Of a stretch of DNA of 64,000 nucleotides, positions 39,828-48,744 are shown piece after piece. Position numbers and translations under genes: made by a program. The notes under the pieces are model-generated. The model was not told where the DNA came from, made no database searches, and saw nothing but the letters and a program-made list of their open reading frames with translations. Source of the DNA: JAFDVL01 sp964631865 (GTDB lineage Bacteria; Acidobacteriota; Blastocatellia; RBC074); assembly GCA_964631865.1 (NCBI GenBank), contig CAZWAK010000023.1:1-64000 (forward strand), written 5' to 3'. The stretch's first letter is position 1. Each line of letters opens with the position of its first letter.

Positions 39828-40955
39828 TTAGCTGACAGATTCAATTAAGGGAGCGTCTTCGGTCAAGGCTTTCGGATGATGCGCATTGATGAACAAATTG
39901 AACAAAGGTTCGTTCAGATAAAAGTTGCTCCGACCAAGTTTTATCAAGCTCAGAAAGCGCCCTTCCACCAATTGCATCAAATACGACGAGGCGGTTTTGC
40001 GCGTCACGCCTAATTCGTTCTGCACAAACTCGATTTTCGTGTACGGGTGTCGGAATAGGTTGTTCAGCAGGTCTTGGCTGTACAGCTTGGGGAGTTCGCT
40101 TCTCAACCGCTGTTTGTAGTCCATCATCATGGCACGAATCTGCTCGATCAGTGAGATCGTTTGGACAGCAGTTTCTTCGATGCCTTGCAGCATAAACAGT
40201 ACCCAACCTTCCCAATTGCCTTCATCGCGCACGGCTTGCAAGCGATGATAGTAAGCAGCCTTGCGCTGGATGATGTAGCGGCTCAGGTACAGTACGGGCA
40301 AATCCAACAATTCTTTGATGACCAGATACAGGATGTTGATGATGCGCCCCGTGCGCCCATTACCGTCGTAAAAGGGATGAATGCTTTCAAACTGGTGATG
40401 GATGATGGCCAGCTTGACCAACGGGTCAAAATCACAGATGTCATCGTCATTGATGAACAGGCTCAGGTTTTGCATCAAGGTCTTGATCGAATCGTAATCC
40501 TGTGGCGGGGTGTAGACCGTTTCGCCCGTCTGTTGGTTCTTGAGTTCGGTGCCTGGCAAGCGGCGATAGCCTGCTTTGTTTTGCTCAAGTTCTTCCTGAA
40601 TTTCCAACAGGTGATTGTCCGTCAGGATTTTATGATGCCGTACCAACGCAAAGCCCTTGCGCAAAGCATTGGCATAGTTTTGCACTTCTTTGGCAGCCGG
40701 GCTGGACAGATGTTCGATGAATAGTTCGGCTTTGAAAAGCTCGTCGTGTGTCGTGATGATGTTCTCAATGGCGGAACTGTCTTTCGCTTCCTGCAGGGTA
40801 AGCGTGCTGATCAAAATGTTTTCGTTCGGGATCGTGCGCGCTACGCCCTTTAGCTCTGCCAATCGGCGATGCGCCGCGGCCGCTTGTTTCAGCACGGGCT
40901 TGGTTTCGATGTCATACGGCAAAGGTAAAATGGGGATTTGGTAGTTTGTTGCCAT
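39828..40955 (-). CDS. Fic-domain protein (AMPylator-like) with C-terminal winged helix
   Basis: 375 aa. The catalytic Fic motif HPFYDGNGRTGR is complete at 193-204. The N-terminal inhibitory motif (S/T)xxxE(G/N) is present as SSAIEN (60-65), so this is a class II, self-inhibited Fic protein rather than one with a separate antitoxin. Residues about 295-350 (YTKIEFVQNELGVTRKTASSYLMQLVEGRFL) form a winged-helix DNA-binding domain. Such proteins transfer AMP to target hydroxyls, and many sit on mobile DNA. It is the leftmost gene of the island. The target is unknown. Confidence 0.92.
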   Translation of the reverse strand: MATNYQIPILPLPYDIETKPVLKQAAAAHRRLAELKGVARTIPNENILISTLTLQEAKDSSAIENIITTHDELFKAELFIEHLSSPAAKEVQNYANALRKGFALVRHHKILTDNHLLEIQEELEQNKAGYRRLPGTELKNQQTGETVYTPPQDYDSIKTLMQNLSLFINDDDICDFDPLVKLAIIHHQFESIHPFYDGNGRTGRIINILYLVIKELLDLPVLYLSRYIIQRKAAYYHRLQAVRDEGNWEGWVLFMLQGIEETAVQTISLIEQIRAMMMDYKQRLRSELPKLYSQDLLNNLFRHPYTKIEFVQNELGVTRKTASSYLMQLVEGRFLSLIKLGRSNFYLNEPLFNLFINAHHPKALTEDAPLIESVS

Positions 40956-41031
40956 TGGTCAGATGAACCCACTGAGACAAACGAGAAAGTCAATTCTCCG
41001 CTTTGGGCGGATGCTATTCAAAGCTCACGCC

Positions 41032-41241
41032 TTATCCTCTCCTACTGGAATGCTTCTCCGTCAGAAATTCATCTACCGATGGCAGTAACCCTTTCATTCT
41101 GCCGCGCGCCCGTCGCACAGCTTCGCGTGGAGCCTCCATTGGTTCCGGTTCCGTCTCCTGACGCAAAGCTTCAATCAGCTTCTGGCGTTCGGCATACGGC
41201 AGTGCTTGTCCGGCCTGAATCAATGCTTCCAGTGTACTCAT
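41032..41241 (-). CDS. Small protein of unknown function
   Basis: 69 aa, charged and helical (LIQAGQALPYAERQKLIEALRQE), with an Arg-rich middle and the end DEFLTEKHSSRRG. Its ATG overlaps the stop of the HTH gene (ATGA), and AGGAAAGGA stands upstream, so translation is well supported. No family recognised; an antitoxin-like or regulatory helper is conceivable from size and context. Confidence 0.55.
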   Translation of the reverse strand: MSTLEALIQAGQALPYAERQKLIEALRQETEPEPMEAPREAVRRARGRMKGLLPSVDEFLTEKHSSRRG

Positions 41242-41510
41242 CGCTTTGTTCCTTTCCTCGTGTTGGACTTGATTGGCTTCGATGATGCGGCGGTCTTTGC
41301 GCTAGTGGTACCATTGGTGATTGCCGCCGCGCCTTCCTTCTTCGGACGGCCTGCTTTGCGGTCGGAGACAAGGGCAAGGTCAGACTTATTGATGACCCAC
41401 GAACCGCCAATTTGTGTAGCGGGCAATCTCCCAGAGCTAACCAATTGCTGAACACGGCGCAGACTTACGCCTAGCTGTAAAGATGCTTCTCTTGCAGAAA
41501 TCATTTCCAT
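41238..41510 (-). CDS. Small HTH (excisionase/MerR-like) DNA-binding protein
   Basis: 90 aa. Residues 4-46 (ISAREASLQLGVSLRRVQQLVSSGRLPATQIGGSWVINKSDL) are a helix-turn-helix of the HTH_17/excisionase type. A flexible Lys/Ala/Thr-rich tail follows. It is coupled to the 69-aa gene by a 4-nt overlap and is divergent from the SWIM-finger gene. A role in excision or in controlling the divergent promoter is likely. Confidence 0.7.
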   Translation of the reverse strand: MEMISAREASLQLGVSLRRVQQLVSSGRLPATQIGGSWVINKSDLALVSDRKAGRPKKEGAAAITNGTTSAKTAASSKPIKSNTRKGTKR

Positions 41511-41562
41511 AACGTAGGCAGTTTACTCACGGAAAATTATTTCGTCAATGTGAATAGTTTTA

Positions 41563-41591
41563 TTGCATAATGCTACATATAAGTGTATAGT
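41563..41591 (+). promoter_or_regulatory. Candidate sigma-70 promoter for the SWIM-finger gene
   Basis: TTGCAT (41563-41568) and TATAGT (41586-41591) are separated by 17 bp in an AT-rich divergent spacer. The arrangement would start transcription about 40 bp before the AGGAGA ribosome binding site. Confidence 0.4.
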
Positions 41592-41636
41592 TTCTCTTGT
41601 CAGGCAATAACGCCTCACCAATCAGGAGAAAACCAC

Positions 41637-41915
41637 ATGGTCAAATTGGAACGTAACAAACCGATGGAGGCAGCGATTCGGCGTGCCGCCAAGATTCACA
41701 ACACCGTCAAGCTGGCCGGCCAGAACAGTTACACCGTCATCAGCGGCCATTCGCAAGTGCCTTACAAAGTCACGTTGCGCAAAGGCGCAGACGGCTTCGC
41801 GTGGGCGTGGTGCGATTGTCCGGCTGGTCAGAAATCAATGGCTTGCCATCACATCGTGTCGGCAGGCTGGGTTCACAAAGCGATTTGCAAGATGCGGCGC
41901 AACGTGGCCGCCTAA
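41637..41915 (+). CDS. SWIM zinc-finger-like small protein
   Basis: 92 aa from the ATG at 41637, which follows AGGAGA. The motif C59-x-C61 ... C70-x-H72 (CDCPAGQKSMACHHI) is a compact SWIM finger, a fold that binds DNA or proteins. The N-terminal 50 residues are basic with a short beta segment. It begins the plus-strand cluster that leads to the second integrase. An inverted repeat (ggctctgg/ccagagcc, 41922-41956) follows the stop and may end the transcript. Confidence 0.7.
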   Translation: MVKLERNKPMEAAIRRAAKIHNTVKLAGQNSYTVISGHSQVPYKVTLRKGADGFAWAWCDCPAGQKSMACHHIVSAGWVHKAICKMRRNVAA

Positions 41916-42040
41916 AGCAACGGCTCTGGTAAGTGCTGCGAACACTCGCCAGAGCCATCTGGTCCACTTGGGAGTGGATGCGCTCTTGTAAGAACGGTCT
42001 CAGCGTACCACTCCTTTTCTCACTTCAAAAGGAGTCTTTT

Positions 42041-42400
42041 ATGGAGAATGAAAAATCTGTGGCAAATGAATTGCCAAACCCAATACACTTCATCGCAAGG
42101 CCAATCACGCAGGATCGCGCGACAGAGATTTGCGAGAAACTCGGGAGCAGTTTCAGCGAAGACGAGCGCGTTGACTTACTGATGGAATTAGTGATGGGGC
42201 TTTGCGCCGATGAAGAAGGACTGAAAGAGGCGGGATGCCGCGAATCCGACGTTTGCCATTACCACGATGCCTTAGCCTTTACCTGCGCGGTTGAATTGTT
42301 TCGTCACACAAGACAGGGCTGGAACTCAGCCTGTCAACACCTACTCGACATTGGCGTGGTTTGGGAATGGAAAAACGGAAAGGTGGTGCGCAATGCGTAA
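42041..42400 (+). CDS. Unknown island protein
   Basis: 119 aa, acidic, starting at the ATG at 42041 behind AAAAGGAG. It contains five cysteines and several histidines (ICEKLG, GLCADEEG, AGCRESDVCHYHDALAFTC). Metal binding is possible, but no family is recognised. It overlaps the next gene by 8 nt. Confidence 0.6.
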   Translation: MENEKSVANELPNPIHFIARPITQDRATEICEKLGSSFSEDERVDLLMELVMGLCADEEGLKEAGCRESDVCHYHDALAFTCAVELFRHTRQGWNSACQHLLDIGVVWEWKNGKVVRNA

Positions 42401-42629
42401 GAGATACCAACCCATCGCACAAGTCCAGACCAATTTTGTCAATGCGCTCGCCGACCTGATTGAGCATCCCGATTGTCCACCTGTGTTCTATAACGACCTG
42501 ATGACGCTGGCGGAAGACTGGGACAATCGCTTTTCGGACATCATCAATCCTGCCGAAGATGCGCGCCGTATTCGGAAGAATTTGCCTAAATATTTCCGCC
42601 AGCGAGTACGGCGCGCAGAGGAAGGATGA
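42393..42629 (+). CDS. Unknown small island protein
   Basis: 78 aa from the ATG at 42393, with AAAGGTGG upstream inside the preceding gene. It is predicted helical (FVNALADLIEHPDCPPVFYNDLMTLAEDWDNRFSDI) and ends in a basic stretch. No family recognised. The overlap suggests co-translation with the 119-aa protein. Confidence 0.55.
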   Translation: MRKRYQPIAQVQTNFVNALADLIEHPDCPPVFYNDLMTLAEDWDNRFSDIINPAEDARRIRKNLPKYFRQRVRRAEEG

Positions 42630-42696
42630 GGCCATAAAGGATCATTGCAAAATTTGCAAAGGCTGGCTGCGGCTGGCCTTTTTTATGGAGGAAAAC

Positions 42697-42927
42697 ATGA
42701 ACGTAATGGAATTCAAAGCTGACGACTTTCTCACCCCCGAAGAACTTTGTGCGCTGCTCAAACTGCCGCCCGACAGCTATCGGTCGGACTTGAAGATGTT
42801 TCGACGCTTCAAGCCCATCGCGATAGCACACGGGCATCCGCGCTTTCTGCGTAGCTTCGTGATGCAGGTACTCGAAGCGGAAATTCAACGTGCGGGAATT
42901 CAACCCACAACAAAAAAGCGACTGTAA
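42697..42927 (+). CDS. Small DNA-binding, excisionase-like protein
   Basis: 76 aa. The ATG at 42697 has GGAGG at a good distance; an in-frame ATG at 42685 lies before that site. FLTPEELCALLKLPPDSYRSDLKMFRRFKPI...GHPRFLRSFV resembles the HTH_17/AlpA layout used by excisionases. It stands 13 bp before the integrase, the usual place for such a factor. The call rests on layout. Confidence 0.55.
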   Translation: MNVMEFKADDFLTPEELCALLKLPPDSYRSDLKMFRRFKPIAIAHGHPRFLRSFVMQVLEAEIQRAGIQPTTKKRL

Positions 42928-42940
42928 CGATGGAGGAATC

Positions 42941-44026
42941 ATGGTCATCAAGAAATACTACAACGAGAAACAACAACGATATTTCTGGCACATCAACGTG
43001 ACGGTGGACGGCAAGCAATACAAGAAACTTGGCTTTCGCAGCAAAGGCGAAGCTGAGGAATTCATTGCCGATCTGCGCACCGCCGCCCGCAACCGGCGCT
43101 ACGGGATTGGCGTACAGGTTGTTCACTCTCCCAGCCTGTATGAACTGTTTGAGAAACGGCTCGAATCATTCACGAAACGCGCCGAGCGTACACGTTCAAA
43201 ACGGGTATTCAACACTATGTTGGATTGCGTTGACGAAGGTATCAAGATTACGGATGTCACGACTGCCGATTTACGCACCTTCGTGCAAAAACGCGAAGCC
43301 GACGGACTGCGCGCCAGCAGCATCAATCGGGAACTCAATATCTTGTCGGCTACACTCCATTTGGCCAAAGATTATTGGCCGCAACTCTCCCAATGGATCA
43401 CGCCCAAAATCCCACGCCCCAAGCACGCCAAACGCCGTCGTGAACGCCTCTGGTCACAAGAAGAATTCGCCAACGTCACGAGTTATTTGCTGGGGCCCCG
43501 TAAACTCGGCGAATTGCTCCACGCAATGGACGCTCGCCATCGCGTTGGTCACGTGCTGCAATTCATGGCACTCACGGCAGCCCGCACGGGCGAAGTATTT
43601 TGGTTGCGATGGGTGGATATTAGCTGGACGGGACGGACAGTCAAACTAACTGGCACGAAGACTGACCGCAACCGCACTGTGCCTTTGACCGAGAGCATAG
43701 AGAGGCTTCTACGCAAGCGCCAAGCTGTCTCACGAGATGAATTCGTGTTCTCGAGAGGTGGGAAGCCCACTCCAAAGTTTTACCGCATTCTGCGCAAAGC
43801 CTGCGAAGCCTGCGGCATCGTGTATGGGCGCAATATCGAAGGCGGACTGATCGCTTACGACAACCGACACACTGCCGCCACCCGCATGCTGCAATCCGGC
43901 GTTGACTTGGCGACCGTAGGAGCGATGCTGGGCCACTCAGATAAAACAATGACTCTGCATTACAGTCACGCCACTCACGAATCGCTACGACGCGCGGGCG
44001 AGGCATTGGAAGGCAAGGAAGCTTGA
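42941..44026 (+). CDS. Tyrosine recombinase/integrase (second integrase of the island)
   Basis: 361 aa from the ATG at 42941, with GGAGG 5 nt upstream. An N-terminal arm-binding-like segment (residues 1-60) and SAM-like core-binding region precede the catalytic domain. The active site can be traced: R in LTAARTGEVFWLRW, then YDNRHTAATRML (the first His of HxxR is Tyr here), LGHSDKTMTLHYSH with the His and the tyrosine nucleophile. It lies 12 kb from the right-end integrase and faces the opposite way. It may belong to a separate element, or may serve excision or dimer resolution. Confidence 0.88.
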   Translation: MVIKKYYNEKQQRYFWHINVTVDGKQYKKLGFRSKGEAEEFIADLRTAARNRRYGIGVQVVHSPSLYELFEKRLESFTKRAERTRSKRVFNTMLDCVDEGIKITDVTTADLRTFVQKREADGLRASSINRELNILSATLHLAKDYWPQLSQWITPKIPRPKHAKRRRERLWSQEEFANVTSYLLGPRKLGELLHAMDARHRVGHVLQFMALTAARTGEVFWLRWVDISWTGRTVKLTGTKTDRNRTVPLTESIERLLRKRQAVSRDEFVFSRGGKPTPKFYRILRKACEACGIVYGRNIEGGLIAYDNRHTAATRMLQSGVDLATVGAMLGHSDKTMTLHYSHATHESLRRAGEALEGKEA

Positions 44027-44099
44027 AAAATAAACATATCAAAGCCACGTTTAGGTTTTTTCAGGATTTCGTTGATCTCTTTCCGGTATCACTTATTTG

Positions 44100-44163
44100 A
44101 CCGGAGACAGCGGAGACAACGGCGACAAGCCAATAAAGACGGGGCTTTGAGGCTGTCTCCGGT
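44100..44163. repeat. Inverted and direct repeats after the integrase gene
   Basis: ACCGGAGACAGC (44100-44111) pairs exactly with GCTGTCTCCGGT (44152-44163). The 9-nt motif cggagacaa also recurs directly at about 44111 and 44177. The function is unclear: a transcript-end structure or a protein-binding site. Confidence 0.65.
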
Positions 44164-44203
44164 GGTTTTCGGCGACCGGAGACAACGGAGACAGCCATCG
44201 TCC

Positions 44204-44230
44204 AAGGGTGTCAGTTCAACTGACACCCTT
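44204..44230. terminator. Bidirectional intrinsic terminator
   Basis: A perfect 13-bp inverted repeat with a 1-nt centre (AAGGGTGTCAGTT / AACTGACACCCTT) lies between the convergent integrase and giant-protein genes. A-rich and T-rich flanks serve both directions. Confidence 0.75.
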
Positions 44231-44274
44231 TTCATCAAAAAGTAATTGTCTGCATGGGGAACTGGAAGGCGTTT

Positions 44275-47200
44275 TCACCAAGTGTGAAGTGGCTGCTGGG
44301 CGTCTTTCTTTTTCTTCCTCGTCGCCGTAGCTTTTTCGCCACGCGCAGCATTTTCCAGCAAGGTTTTCAGATTGATTGTTGCGCCGTCCTGATAGCTGGC
44401 TTCTTTGATTTTTTCTGTCAAGGCGGTTTCGAGTTTGAGCCTCTGCGCGGCATCCGCTTCTTGATATTGGTGAGAATTTTGCAAGCGCGGGAAATAGGTC
44501 TGATACAAGGTCTGGGCACGCTGGACGCGCTGTTCAAAGCGCGCCTGTGGCTCGTAGCCTTTCGTGCCGGAATAGTCGCGCGTCAGCCAGGTCTTTGTGT
44601 TGGGCGAAATCTTCTCCATGCGGTTCTCGTAACTCTGTGCGCCTTCCCCAATGGCTTCTGCCAACGACGGAATCAAATCTTCCGTTTGGCCTTCTTTGAT
44701 GGCTTTGACGAACTGCTGCCAGGTCAGCGGATATGCTCGCTCCATCACAGACTCTCCGAACGTTTTGATTTCGCCAATGGCATTTCGCCCGACCCGTACT
44801 TTCTCGCCCGTATCCACATCTGTTTCGGGACGTCCGACGGCGCGCTCGATCATTTGATCGTGAACCAGACTGGCTAACGGAGACTCTTTCTGGCGCGCAA
44901 ATTGACCTGTTTGTTGCAAGGCTTTCCCCACCGGTTCCCAGCCTTGCTCCCGCGTTTCCAGTCCGCGCTTCGCCATTCGCAACACATACCGCAACGTGTT
45001 ACCAACCATCCCCAAATCGTATCGTTGCTTGCCAACTTTCAGCTTCATGAAGTCGGGCGAATCCGGGTCTTCCCATTCCACCGACACCGGCACGCCGGAT
45101 TTCGTCAAGCCTCCCATCGCGGCCACAATGCCGAGATGATAAAGCGCCATCTTGGCCGCATCGTTCGCACGCTGCATAGACACTGCATCCCGCACGGGCA
45201 ACAGCCGTTGCGGGTTCAGTTTGCCGAGCGTAGCGTGCTTCTCAGGACTAGCCCCGAAGTAACGCGCAAGTTGCAACGGATTGTAGCGGGCAATGGTTTG
45301 GAAGTTACTGAATGCCCAGCGCGGCGCGAAGCCAACTGGCGATGCGAGATTGAAAAAGGCGCGCTGCTTTTCTTTGATGTCGCCGCGCCCGGATAACACG
45401 TTCAAATCTTTGGCGAGCCGTTTTACCTTCATCCCGTCCGGCGTTCGATTCTCGATGTCTGCCGCCGTCACCTGATCCAGCCCCAGCCGCTCCACACGCG
45501 ACTTGAAGGCCGTAAACGCGAGCTTCGCCATAAATGCCTTATTGCCGCGCTCGGTTTGCTTCAAGATCGGGATTTGCCGTGCTATGCCAGTCGAAGTGTT
45601 TTCCTCATGCGTGAGTGCCGACGACGTGGATTCCGTTTCGCCAATGGCCGCGACATCTAACCCGGCGCGCTCCGCGACCGCCCATTTCGGATCCGCTTTG
45701 ATTGTGGCCAGCGAATTGAAATACCGCTGTTTGGCGGCATCATTGAAGAGGAATCGTCCCGTCTTCTTTCCGTCCGCATCTTTGGTGCGATATGGCATTG
45801 AGCTTTTGATGACTTCCGGGACAGATTTTGCCCAGGACTTCGGCTCCATCAACAGAAGCTTGCGTCCTTGCCGAAACAGGAATGAGAATTCACCACTGGC
45901 CGACGCGGTGCGTTGGGCGTCTCCAATGGCCGAAACGATCTTGAGTCCGCGCGGGCGCAACACCTGATTCAGCTTCTCGTTGATTTCGGCGAAGCGTCCG
46001 CCGTCGCGTTGCTGAATGGCCTGCATCGCTTGATCCATCAGCCGATCCGCATGCTTGACGGTGGCATCATCCAGCGTTGTATTTCGGGCGGCATCGTGTG
46101 CGGCTTGCGCCCATTTTTTCACGTCGAAGTCTGCGGGAAGCGATACTTTTTCGGCATACGCATTGGTCGTATAAATGCGATCCCGCAGCTTCTCTCCGCC
46201 CAGCCGTTCGCTGGCCCATTTGCCACCCGACAGGATGGCGCGCGCAAGTGCCGATTCATCCAGTTCGCCGCGTTCATCACGCCAGAATTCCTGCGCTTGT
46301 TGCCAAGCGGGACGCAAAGCCCGGCGCACTTTCGTGCCGAATTCGTTCACCATCTCGGTCGCCCATCCTTTGAATGCTTTTCCGCCCTGATAGATGTGAT
46401 GGATAGCCAGCACCGACAAGTCTCCTACAACTTGCGTAATGTCATTGGCCTGCTCGCCTCGCAACGCACCCGTGAGGCGCTGACGTGCGTCACGGGCGGA
46501 AGTTTCCAGTACACCTGTTGCGGGCGATTCTGATTCGACCGCTTTGCCGAGCGATGACGATTCCGCATCACGCACCGACGGGCGCAATGTCTCCGCTGGC
46601 GGTTCGGTTGCGCGTGCTGCATTGCTCGAGGCAGCTTCGCTTTCTGGCACGATGCCGGTATCGCGCAATTCCTGAAGACGAGCCAGCAGGCTTTCTGCCG
46701 TGGGCTTCGCGGTCGCATTCGGTTTGGCGGTCGGTGGCTCCATCGTGGGACTTGTGGTTTCAGTCACGGTTGGGGATGGCGCTTCGACGGGGAGAGGCGC
46801 GCGGCTCGCGTCAGATTGGGGCGTGAGCAATTTGGCCTTCATCGCCGTAGTCAAACCTGCAATGGCTTCCTGATGTGCAGCAACGGCTTTCTGAAGTTGC
46901 GCGTCAACGTCTTTGTAAGGCGGCATATTGCCCACTTGCTGTTGCTGTTGATTCTTGGCTTGCTGGGCTTGCAGTTCCGCGATAGTGGCGCGCGCCTGGT
47001 CAACCGCATCGCTCGCGTCCTTGATTTGCGGATCATCCATCAACGCAAGAACGTGGTCGGCGTCAATGATGGGTCTGACGGGCTGTTCGTTAGGCGATAA
47101 CGAGCCAAGCCATGTCAACGGCTCATTCCGTTTCTGTTTGACTGCCGGACTCATCGCCGTTCCTTGCAGGAATTCTGCGATTGCATCCTGCCCGCTTTTC

Positions 47201-48693
47201 ACCTGTCCGGTCGCCACACCACCCAACACCTGCATTCCGCCGCCGATGCCAGCCTGTACGACTCCCGGCAATGTGCCAGCCGCCTTCATCGCCTGCATCG
47301 TACCAATGTCGGTGATGAGTCCCTTCAGTTGTTCTTCTTGCGAAAGATGGGAACGGCTCACCACGCCGTGAGCCAGCACGGCAGGCATTCCACCAGCTAC
47401 CGCCAACTCGTTGATCATCGGCATCGTGACAGCACCGGTCAGAAGCCCGCGCTTCAACTGCCCCAGCACGGAAGGATCAAGCTGACGCACCGTCTGTGCA
47501 TCGGCGCTCAACGACTGTGCGAATTGATCCAGACCGGTCTCCGGCGCTGTCTGTGGATTTTGCAGCGTCGCCAGCTTGCCGACATTGGAAGCGGTTTTGG
47601 CAAGCAATGCGCCGCCGCCTTCCAGTCCAGCAATCAAATCGGGAGACTCTTGCGCCAAGCTTCCGGCCAAGAGATTGCCCAATTGTCGCCAACTCAAATC
47701 GTCCGTTGCTTCGGCAGGTTTTTCGGCTTTGACATTGGCGATCCGCGCGATGACTTCTTCGGGGACGCGAATATCCCATTGCCACTGTCCCGCCTCCGGC
47801 TCGAAACGCAAATGCCCGGCTTGCTGTAGTGCCTGCAAATATTCCGGCGTGAACGTTTGCATTGACCGCAGGTTGTAATCGTCAGGAGCCTGCAAGGTAC
47901 GGCGCAAATGCGTGACGACATCTTGTTCAGTTGGTAGCTGTTCGGCTTGGCCGGGAATACTGATCGTGTATTCACGCACACCCGGATGCGCTAATGCCTG
48001 GGACGAAAGCTGCGGTGCTTTGCCTTGTTCGACAAGCTTGCCATGCGTGGCCGCACCGATGGTGTTTTCGTTGTCAGCAAGTCGTTTCCCCTCGCCTGCG
48101 CCGTCGGCAGCTTTGGCCTCTGGCGCTTGGAGGATGAATTCGCCCGTCGGCGTGACACGGCCTTGATTCAACCCTTCGACACTGCTTTCGCCATCGCGCA
48201 AGTCAATCACTTTGGGTGTGTCTGCGTTCGATTGCTGCTGAAGCCATTGATCAGGATCGCTGAATTGCTGAGACGATTCCTGCTTTCCTAACCAGTCGCC
48301 GGGGTCACTGAACTTGCCGAACTGCTCAACCTCTGGCGTGTGCTCCAAATGTAGATGCGGCCCGCCCCAAACGCGCTGTCCTGCCGGACGCTGGCGCTCA
48401 TCAATGACGCGATAGCCAAGTGCTGTTGCTTGTTGCATCGCCTCATTGATCTGTTCTGGTGACTTGTCCTTTGTGCGCACATCAATCGCTTCGCCCGCGT
48501 AATGTTTGCTGCCGGGATTGTGCTTACCGCCAGTAGTTGACGTGACCGTCAACCCTTGCTCTCGTGCAAACGTAGTCAGTTGTTTGAGAGGCGATGAGGT
48601 AGGTTGGGGCGACAGCGCAGTAGGTGGTGGTTCCTGCTGTGTTAGCCATTGGGCTGGGTCAGAGAATCTAGGGCGTTGAGGTGTTTGTGGCAT
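44275..48693 (-). CDS. Giant M15-peptidase/polyvalent protein, phage internal-protein-like
   Basis: 1472 aa. Three copies of FSDPxxWL (residues 10-17, 128-135, 144-151) bracket an M15 D,D-carboxypeptidase-like domain (about 36-120). Its zinc ligands are H64, D71 (SKHYAGEAID) and the HxH pair H113/H115 (GPHLHLEH). The middle is Ala/Gln-rich with coiled-coil potential (AELQAQQAKNQQQQQ). The last 500 residues (RTASASGEFSFLFRQGRKLLL ... FVKAIKEGQTEDLIPSLAEAIGEG) resemble large polyvalent proteins of phages and mobile elements. It probably enters or remodels the cell wall during DNA transfer (inference). It is the last gene of the minus-strand unit. Confidence 0.65.
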   Translation of the reverse strand: MPQTPQRPRFSDPAQWLTQQEPPPTALSPQPTSSPLKQLTTFAREQGLTVTSTTGGKHNPGSKHYAGEAIDVRTKDKSPEQINEAMQQATALGYRVIDERQRPAGQRVWGGPHLHLEHTPEVEQFGKFSDPGDWLGKQESSQQFSDPDQWLQQQSNADTPKVIDLRDGESSVEGLNQGRVTPTGEFILQAPEAKAADGAGEGKRLADNENTIGAATHGKLVEQGKAPQLSSQALAHPGVREYTISIPGQAEQLPTEQDVVTHLRRTLQAPDDYNLRSMQTFTPEYLQALQQAGHLRFEPEAGQWQWDIRVPEEVIARIANVKAEKPAEATDDLSWRQLGNLLAGSLAQESPDLIAGLEGGGALLAKTASNVGKLATLQNPQTAPETGLDQFAQSLSADAQTVRQLDPSVLGQLKRGLLTGAVTMPMINELAVAGGMPAVLAHGVVSRSHLSQEEQLKGLITDIGTMQAMKAAGTLPGVVQAGIGGGMQVLGGVATGQVKSGQDAIAEFLQGTAMSPAVKQKRNEPLTWLGSLSPNEQPVRPIIDADHVLALMDDPQIKDASDAVDQARATIAELQAQQAKNQQQQQVGNMPPYKDVDAQLQKAVAAHQEAIAGLTTAMKAKLLTPQSDASRAPLPVEAPSPTVTETTSPTMEPPTAKPNATAKPTAESLLARLQELRDTGIVPESEAASSNAARATEPPAETLRPSVRDAESSSLGKAVESESPATGVLETSARDARQRLTGALRGEQANDITQVVGDLSVLAIHHIYQGGKAFKGWATEMVNEFGTKVRRALRPAWQQAQEFWRDERGELDESALARAILSGGKWASERLGGEKLRDRIYTTNAYAEKVSLPADFDVKKWAQAAHDAARNTTLDDATVKHADRLMDQAMQAIQQRDGGRFAEINEKLNQVLRPRGLKIVSAIGDAQRTASASGEFSFLFRQGRKLLLMEPKSWAKSVPEVIKSSMPYRTKDADGKKTGRFLFNDAAKQRYFNSLATIKADPKWAVAERAGLDVAAIGETESTSSALTHEENTSTGIARQIPILKQTERGNKAFMAKLAFTAFKSRVERLGLDQVTAADIENRTPDGMKVKRLAKDLNVLSGRGDIKEKQRAFFNLASPVGFAPRWAFSNFQTIARYNPLQLARYFGASPEKHATLGKLNPQRLLPVRDAVSMQRANDAAKMALYHLGIVAAMGGLTKSGVPVSVEWEDPDSPDFMKLKVGKQRYDLGMVGNTLRYVLRMAKRGLETREQGWEPVGKALQQTGQFARQKESPLASLVHDQMIERAVGRPETDVDTGEKVRVGRNAIGEIKTFGESVMERAYPLTWQQFVKAIKEGQTEDLIPSLAEAIGEGAQSYENRMEKISPNTKTWLTRDYSGTKGYEPQARFEQRVQRAQTLYQTYFPRLQNSHQYQEADAAQRLKLETALTEKIKEASYQDGATINLKTLLENAARGEKATATRKKKKDAQQPLHTW

Positions 48694-48744
48694 AACAATC
48701 CTGTGGAATGAAGGCTGACGACTGAAAGGACACGAGAGGACTAC

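Noticed and set aside
44275..48693. Conjugative relaxase or ordinary tail-fibre call for the giant protein
   Set aside because: No relaxase HUH/tyrosine motif and no collagen-like or receptor-binding repeats were seen. The only firm domain is the M15 peptidase.
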